Below, one piece after another: positions 7,620-11,832 of a stretch of DNA of 11,832 nt. The notes under the pieces were generated by a model, which was not told the DNA's origin, ran no database searches, and was given only the letters and a program-made list of their open reading frames with translations. This DNA comes from Candidatus Heimdallarchaeota archaeon (GTDB taxonomy: Archaea > Asgardarchaeota > Heimdallarchaeia > Heimdallarchaeales > Kariarchaeaceae). The stretch's first letter is position 1; each line of letters begins with the position of its first letter. The stretch is taken from the NCBI GenBank assembly GCA_021399405.1, contig JAAFKL010000174.1, forward strand, positions 1 through 11,832, read 5' to 3'. A program made the translations under genes and the position numbers.

Positions 7620-9227
7620 GTGTCCGTAGATCCTATTTCCCTGACTATTCTACATCGAAGATTGCAAGGTATTACTGAGGAGATGAGTCTAGTCCTTAGG
7701 AAAACTGCATACAGTCCTAATATTAAAGAACGAGCTGATTTCTCCTGTGCCATATTCGATAATAAGGGTGATATGATTGCTCAAGCGGAAGCAATTCCAG
7801 TACATCTAGGAAGTATGCCCTCAGTTGCCAGACCAATTATTGAAATGTATCAAGATACTTGGAAAGAAGGAGATGCAATCATAACCAATTCACCAAGACC
7901 TGGTTTTGGAGGGACACATTTACCAGATATTACTATTTTGGCACCAGTTTTTCATGAAGGTAAATTTACCCATCTTTTAGCGACAAGAGCCCACCATGCT
8001 GATGTTGGGGGGATGACACCAGGTTCGTTACCAGCACAGAGTACCGAGATTTTCCAGGAGGGAATCATTATTCCGCCTGTTCGATTATTTATTGAAGGTG
8101 TTGAGAACCCTGATGTGATGAACATGATATTAGAAAATGTTCGAACTCCCTTCGAACGTCGGGGTGATTTACGTGCTCAATATTCTGCATTGATGCTTGG
8201 TGTAACCAGAATTAAAGATTTGTTACAACAAGAATCATCTTGGGATGTTGTTGCAATGCAAGCCGAACTACAAAATCGTTCTGAAATCGCCACTATAGAG
8301 AAACTCATAGCCTTAGGGAAGGGTCAAGCAACTTTTGTTGATTATCTTGATTCAGATGGTATCGATTTAGATCACAGGGTGAAAATTAGTTGTACTATCA
8401 CTTTACTTGGTGATGGCACTATGGGATTTGACTTCGAGGGAACCGATGGAGAAAGACTAGGAAATTGTAATGCACCCTTTTCAGTAACTCAATCTGCTTG
8501 TTTCTATATTGTAAGGTTGATTACTGGTACTGATGTACCCACTAACTCAGGATGCTTTAGACCTGTGACAATCAAGGCACCATATGGCTCGGTAGTGAAT
8601 CCAACTCCTAATGTTGCCACTTCAAGCGCAAATACAGAAACCTCCAGTAGAATTACTGATGTATTAATGGGTGCGATGATTCAGATTGTAAAATGGCCAA
8701 GTGCCAGTCAAGGCACTATGAATAATCTTCTGATCGGCGGAATCCATGAAGGACGACCTTGGAGTATTTACGAAACGATTGGTGGTGGTACTGGTGCGGG
8801 ACCAGACCTTAATGGAACATCAGCTATCCAATCTAATATGACTAATACTGAAAACACTCCCGTTGAAGCACTAGAACTTTCATATCCGTTACGCGTAAGA
8901 GAATATTCCATAAGATCTAATTCAGGTGGGAAAGGAGAAAAAATGGGAGGTGAAGGTATTATTAGAGAAATGGAAATTTTATCTCCTGCTACGATCACAC
9001 TACAATCCGAAAGGAGGGTATTGAGTCCGTGGGGACAGGGCTCTGATAACAATTCCCATGGGTCAAAAGGTATTAATGAATTATTTACACCTGTCTCTTA
9101 TTCTGGTGATGAGAATCGCGAGTATGAGAAACGAGTCCTTCTGTCTCGAGAAACAGTGACAAATGTTCCAATCGGTACAAGAATACGAATATCAACCCCT
9201 GGGGGCGGAGGTTGGGGTTCTGATTAA
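7620..9227 (+). CDS. Hydantoinase B / 5-oxoprolinase beta-type subunit, without adjacent hyuA
   Basis: A 535-residue member of the hydantoinase B family (HyuB, OplaH B-half, acetone carboxylase alpha-type), which normally works with an ATP-binding HyuA subunit to open cyclic imides or lactams such as hydantoins or 5-oxoproline. Family blocks run the full length: KERADFSCAIFD (36-47), GGTHLPD (97-103), RAHHADVGG (123-131) with likely metal-binding His/Asp, FEGTDGERLGNCNAPF (272-287), SGCFRP (310-315), ASQGTMNN (362-369), YETIGGGTGA (384-393), MTNTENTPVEALE (407-419), SNSGGKGEKMGGEGI (433-447) and a glycine-rich end. Length is normal. The GTG start is preferred because the family's conserved N-terminus begins at VDPISL; the next Met (22) would remove it. 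No hyuA lies within the window. The gene is transcribed divergently from the helicase. The exact substrate is not predictable. Confidence 0.93.
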   Translation: MSVDPISLTILHRRLQGITEEMSLVLRKTAYSPNIKERADFSCAIFDNKGDMIAQAEAIPVHLGSMPSVARPIIEMYQDTWKEGDAIITNSPRPGFGGTHLPDITILAPVFHEGKFTHLLATRAHHADVGGMTPGSLPAQSTEIFQEGIIIPPVRLFIEGVENPDVMNMILENVRTPFERRGDLRAQYSALMLGVTRIKDLLQQESSWDVVAMQAELQNRSEIATIEKLIALGKGQATFVDYLDSDGIDLDHRVKISCTITLLGDGTMGFDFEGTDGERLGNCNAPFSVTQSACFYIVRLITGTDVPTNSGCFRPVTIKAPYGSVVNPTPNVATSSANTETSSRITDVLMGAMIQIVKWPSASQGTMNNLLIGGIHEGRPWSIYETIGGGTGAGPDLNGTSAIQSNMTNTENTPVEALELSYPLRVREYSIRSNSGGKGEKMGGEGIIREMEILSPATITLQSERRVLSPWGQGSDNNSHGSKGINELFTPVSYSGDENREYEKRVLLSRETVTNVPIGTRIRISTPGGGGWGSD

Positions 9228-9254
9228 TCACGCATTAAACTATATTTTATATCG

Positions 9255-9260
9255 TTTTTT
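9255..9260 (+). terminator. Oligo-T terminator candidate after hyuB
   Basis: A run of six T follows an A+T-rich stretch 28 bases past the hyuB stop. Archaeal RNA polymerase often terminates at such U-tracts without a hairpin, and none is evident here. Confidence 0.4.
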
Positions 9261-9291
9261 GTCTAATACTTCAATAGAAATCTGAAGTTAA

Positions 9292-9306
9292 TTACTACCG
9301 TAGTAA
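9292..9306. repeat. 15-bp palindrome upstream of the receiver-domain gene
   Basis: TTACTAC, one central base, then GTAGTAA forms a perfect 7-bp-arm palindrome. It lies after the hyuB T-tract, 82 bases before the next ATG and about 15 bases before a TATA-like TATAAG. No T-run follows it, so an operator is more likely than a terminator. Confidence 0.5.
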
Positions 9307-9320
9307 ATAAGTTCAAAAAC

Positions 9321-9326
9321 TATAAG
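9321..9326 (+). promoter_or_regulatory. Possible TATA element of the receiver-domain gene
   Basis: AACTATAAGAA precedes the ATG at 9389 by about 65 bases, implying a start near 9350 and a leader of some 40 bases. The leader contains a loose GGGAAAGAG just before the ATG. The assignment rests on position and A+T composition only. Confidence 0.25.
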
Positions 9327-9388
9327 AACCATATTCTAATTGTAGTTATGTGGGGCTGTGGATTTAATAGGTAATTTGGGAAAGAGCC

Positions 9389-10699
9389 ATGAAGGAACGG
9401 CAAAATATACCTCAACAAAAAGTGGATCAGACTAATGCAACTTCCTTAAATATTTCAATACCTGTAGGTGGTGGAAATACACCACTTATACTTGGTATAA
9501 CAAATTCTTCTGTGATACAATCATCTCTTACGACATATTTGCTGGATTTAGGTTACAAAGTAGCTGGTCCGTTTAACACCGTAGATTCAAGTTCTGAACT
9601 TATAGCCTATAATACCCCAGATATTGTTGTTTTCGACGTAACATCGAACAAACATGAGCTCAATCAATTAATTAAACTTCTAAAATCTTACGGACCAGGT
9701 GTTCCTGTCCTCTTAATTAGTAATGATGAAATCCATATTAATCACCCTTATCAGGCACAACTCAATTTGCCAATAAATCCTCATGAATTAGCTGAAGAGT
9801 TACAAGGACTCCACAAAGATCAGAAAGCGTTTAACACTCCAATACATCAAATTTTGAACTTCATAAATAAAATGTTCATAACTATGTTGGAGATATCACC
9901 CAATAATTTCAAACCACTAATAGAAAGAAGTATTAACAAATTCATCTTAGACTTCTGTTCTCTTCATAATGACTTCACTAGATTTAGCGAAGAAACTTTG
10001 TCAATTATTATTAAAGATGCGTCCTACACAAATATTAACCAATTAATTATCACTTTAGAAGAAAGTATCGGGAAATTAGAGACAGATCTTAACATAAAAT
10101 TTGAATCTCGGTTAGGAAGTGCTCTTCTAAAAGATACAATCGAATCGATTATTCTTAATTCCAAAACACTTCCCACATATATTCGAGAGTTAATAGATGC
10201 CTTTGGTATTGATACAACAGAATTTAATCATATTATTGATAATATTGTCCCCAAGCTGGCAGATCACAAAAAATCATGTTTCGTAGCTTTTGCTACCATG
10301 GGTGATCTCGGTCCACAAATGGTTACCTATGTTTCGAATGATGATGAAATTAGTAAGGGTCTTGATGACGCAGTTGCAGCTCAAATTACAACTTTGGTCG
10401 GTCAAGGTTCAAGTTACCACGAAGGACAGTTTGGACCAATTCCAGTACCGACTTCAAACAATATTGTAGCTATGATTTGGAGTCAAATGATGGGATCAAA
10501 CATCAAAGATCCACGAATGGGAGGCAGAGCATTAAGTGTAGTTGTGATTGGATTTTATCGGGAATTACTAACTTATTTACCTTCACATGATACAATGAAA
10601 TCAATTTTCAGTTTATTAAAGAATATCAAACATGTTGATGAAGTTACAAAGGATCTTTTGTTTAACCTTCAGGAAAAATTTCTGGATTGTTTTATGTAA
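9389..10699 (+). CDS. Degenerate receiver-domain protein with a conserved-looking C-terminal domain
   Basis: A 436-residue soluble protein that I cannot name. After a polar N-terminal tail (1-30), residues about 32-140 have the pattern of a CheY-like receiver: LILGIT strand, DLGYKVAG, PDIVVFDV with a phosphoacceptor-like D83, PVLLISN, then LPINPHELAEEL. The acidic pair after strand 1 is replaced (ITNS) and the usual Lys-Pro is Leu-Pro, so normal phosphotransfer is doubtful. Residues about 145-290 look mainly helical. A compact C-terminal domain (about 293-410) contains SCFVAFATMGDLGP, QFGPIPVP and KDPRMGGRALSVVVIGFY; the pattern recalls longin/roadblock-type domains reported in Asgard archaea, but this is a weak impression. 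There are no membrane segments or kinase nearby. The gene stands alone between a palindrome-bearing leader and a convergent reductase 17 bases downstream. A signalling or GTPase-regulator role would be a guess. Confidence 0.7.
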   Translation: MKERQNIPQQKVDQTNATSLNISIPVGGGNTPLILGITNSSVIQSSLTTYLLDLGYKVAGPFNTVDSSSELIAYNTPDIVVFDVTSNKHELNQLIKLLKSYGPGVPVLLISNDEIHINHPYQAQLNLPINPHELAEELQGLHKDQKAFNTPIHQILNFINKMFITMLEISPNNFKPLIERSINKFILDFCSLHNDFTRFSEETLSIIIKDASYTNINQLIITLEESIGKLETDLNIKFESRLGSALLKDTIESIILNSKTLPTYIRELIDAFGIDTTEFNHIIDNIVPKLADHKKSCFVAFATMGDLGPQMVTYVSNDDEISKGLDDAVAAQITTLVGQGSSYHEGQFGPIPVPTSNNIVAMIWSQMMGSNIKDPRMGGRALSVVVIGFYRELLTYLPSHDTMKSIFSLLKNIKHVDEVTKDLLFNLQEKFLDCFM

Positions 10700-10716
10700 A
10701 ATATAAATTGAAAAGA

Positions 10717-11613
10717 TTAACTAGTAAATATTCGCAATAGATCTAGAGCATGATTCAAAGCTGTATCATAAGTTTCAGTTTTTCCAGTCACATCTCCAAT
10801 AGCCCAGATATTATTTACATTCGTTTTGAATTCAGAATTAATATTAACATAACCATTCTCAGTTAATCCAATATCTGAGCCTTCTAGAAATTTTGTAGCA
10901 GGTTTTGGCTTCCCTTCAACAAATAACCCCGATACAGAGATACTTTGCTTACCTTGGTCTGATTCGAATTGAATTTTTTCCAAAACATCAGAGCCCTCTG
11001 CAATCATCTCATTCACATTAGCGAAAATATCAACCCCTTCGAGTTGAAAATCGGGTTTCTCTGATAACCATAATAGTGATACCTGACCTGCATGCTGTTT
11101 CATAAATTCCGCAGCTCTTCGAGTATATTCATGATTACCAACAATTGCTACATCTTTCCCTCTAAATAATCCCCAATCACATACTGCACAATCGGAAATT
11201 CCTTTGTGATAATAATCTTCTTCACCTTTGAAATCCAATCTGGGCTGTTTTGCACCAGTAGCAATAATTACCTTATTGGCAATAAATTTTTGATGTTTGG
11301 TTTTAACTACAATTTCGTCATTTGTTTCAATACCCGTACATAAACTAGTTTTATGTTTAACTCCTGCTTCTTTTGCCTTGTTGATCATATCCTCAATATG
11401 ATCGAGTCCGATTGTTCCTTCAGGTATTGAAGTTATATTTTTTAAAGCACCAGCTTTCGCAATTTGGGATTCATAAGCTGATCCTAGCAACCAGACTTCC
11501 AATCCTTTTTCTTTTAATTTTTGAGCAAGAGTTATCCCTGCAACTCCTGCACCTATGACTAAATATTCGGTATTGATATCTGGTGTAGTGGGTCGTTGAA
11601 ACACTATATCCAA
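10717..11613 (-). CDS. Thioredoxin-reductase-like flavoprotein lacking usual NADPH motifs
   Basis: A 298-residue member of the low-molecular-weight thioredoxin reductase family. It has the FAD-binding GAGVAG (21-26), the IIATGA segment (116-121), the redox pair C142-A-V-C145 and the C-terminal FAD motif WAIGDVTG (270-277). The second dinucleotide fold is abnormal: the expected GGGxSA is GNHEYT (159-164), and no HRRxxxR follows (LLWLSEKPDF instead). The acidic residue expected at the end of the second FAD strand is Gly44. Such losses are known in pyridine-nucleotide-independent reductases, including the ferredoxin-linked type, so the electron donor may not be NADPH. The start is TTG at 11613, directly after an in-frame TAA; a GTG three codons in is the alternative. 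There is no Shine-Dalgarno and a TATA-like box lies about 35 bases upstream, suggesting a leaderless transcript. No thioredoxin gene is adjacent. Confidence 0.88.
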   Translation of the reverse strand: MDIVFQRPTTPDINTEYLVIGAGVAGITLAQKLKEKGLEVWLLGSAYESQIAKAGALKNITSIPEGTIGLDHIEDMINKAKEAGVKHKTSLCTGIETNDEIVVKTKHQKFIANKVIIATGAKQPRLDFKGEEDYYHKGISDCAVCDWGLFRGKDVAIVGNHEYTRRAAEFMKQHAGQVSLLWLSEKPDFQLEGVDIFANVNEMIAEGSDVLEKIQFESDQGKQSISVSGLFVEGKPKPATKFLEGSDIGLTENGYVNINSEFKTNVNNIWAIGDVTGKTETYDTALNHALDLLRIFTS

Positions 11614-11643
11614 TTACAACTTAAATTAACATAATAGAAAAAA

Positions 11644-11652
11644 GTATACATA
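11644..11652 (-). promoter_or_regulatory. Putative TATA box of the reductase gene
   Basis: The minus strand reads TATGTATAC, centred about 35 bases before the TTG start, followed by a T-rich run. The expected start near 11622 would leave a leader of about 9 bases. The tandem 11-bp units end immediately upstream of it. Confidence 0.5.
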
Positions 11653-11655
11653 TTT

Positions 11656-11688
11656 CAAATCTTTTTCCAATCTTTTTCCAATCTTTTT
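11656..11688. repeat. Three tandem 11-bp units upstream of the reductase promoter
   Basis: On the minus strand AAAAAGATTGG occurs twice (11678-11688, 11667-11677) and AAAAAGATTTG once (11656-11666), head to tail with no gaps. The array abuts the reductase TATA box on its upstream side. The period matches one DNA helical turn, so each unit faces the same side. It may be a regulator site or a simple slippage repeat. Confidence 0.8.
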
Positions 11689-11689
11689 T

Positions 11690-11707
11690 AGTAATTAGTG
11701 AATTACT
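11690..11707. repeat. Inverted repeat in the divergent region before the right-edge gene
   Basis: AGTAATT, spacer AGTG, then AATTACT gives perfect 7-bp arms. It lies about 26 bases upstream of the TATA-like box at 11733-11740 and right beside the tandem 11-bp array. The word GTAATTAG recurs at 11750-11757, near the expected transcription start. It is a candidate operator. Confidence 0.45.
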
Positions 11708-11732
11708 TTCGGTCTATTCTATGTTTCTGCGC

Positions 11733-11740
11733 TTATATAC
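11733..11740 (+). promoter_or_regulatory. Putative TATA box of the right-edge gene
   Basis: TTATATAC lies 44-51 bases before the ATG at 11784, predicting a start near 11762 and a leader of about 22 bases. A GTGAG at 11763-11767 is a poor Shine-Dalgarno at 16 bases. The match to a TATA box is good but the A-rich BRE is missing. Confidence 0.4.
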
Positions 11741-11783
11741 TAGAATCCTGTAATTAGATATTGTGAGTATTCTAATCAGAACT

Positions 11784-11832
11784 ATGCGTGTTCCAGTATT
11801 TCCTGATATTAAATCTAAGGACCTACTAAAAA
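11784..11832 (+). CDS. Start of an unidentified gene, cut off by the window edge
   Basis: An ATG opens a frame of 16 codons (MRVPVFPDIKSKDLLK) that runs off the end without a stop. It lies behind a TATA-like box at a sensible distance and is divergent from the reductase. The pattern of a proline-containing lead followed by a K-S-K-D-LLK helix resembles the start of HicA-type mRNA interferase toxins, but 16 residues are too few to decide. If it is a toxin-antitoxin locus, the inverted repeat upstream could be its operator. The frame could also be spurious. Confidence 0.4.
   Translation, partial: MRVPVFPDIKSKDLLK

Noticed and set aside
9348..9374. Eight-codon frame (MWGCGFNR) in the leader of the receiver-domain gene, a possible regulatory upstream ORF
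   Set aside because: It has no ribosome site and such a short frame is expected by chance; there is no sign of attenuation structure.

Overview
The window is about two-thirds A+T and looks archaeal. The first gene is an archaeal/eukaryotic-type phenylalanyl-tRNA synthetase beta chain. Several start codons sit about 33-35 bases behind TATA-like boxes with no Shine-Dalgarno sequence, as in leaderless archaeal transcripts, while an internal operon gene has a clear GAGGT ribosome site. A large Dna2-like nuclease-helicase and a response-regulator-like protein with a possible longin-type C-terminus would fit an Asgard (perhaps Heimdallarchaeia-related) archaeon. That placement is inference; only 'archaeon' is well supported.

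Layout. Bases 1-1455 (+) hold the C-terminal part of pheT, running in from outside the window. Convergent to it is a minus-strand cluster read from 7355 down to 1490: a 1507-residue nuclease-helicase, a PIG-L/LmbE-type deacetylase whose start overlaps the helicase end by 14 bases, and, 51 bases on, a SerB-like HAD phosphatase. A 264-base A+T-rich divergent promoter region (7356-7619) separates this cluster from a plus-strand hydantoinase B/oxoprolinase-type gene (7620-9227, GTG start) that has no hyuA partner here. A lone 436-residue protein with a degenerate receiver domain follows (9389-10699). It converges on a minus-strand thioredoxin-reductase-like flavoprotein (10717-11613, TTG start) that has lost the usual NADPH motifs. 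At the right edge another plus-strand gene begins at 11784 and is cut off after 16 codons.

How the genes relate. pheT is housekeeping. The helicase and deacetylase are translationally coupled and probably co-transcribed; the phosphatase may belong to the same transcript. Why a DNA-end-processing enzyme should be paired with a small-molecule or glycan deacetylase is not evident, and this is the most system-like grouping in the window. The other genes look like independent units.

The most unexpected non-coding signals are: an exact 23-bp direct repeat shared by the helicase start region and the inside of the helicase gene; three 11-bp tandem units directly upstream of the reductase TATA box; and perfect inverted repeats in the promoter regions of hyuB, the receiver-domain gene and the right-edge gene. 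No tRNA, rRNA, CRISPR array, insertion sequence or phage gene was recognised.
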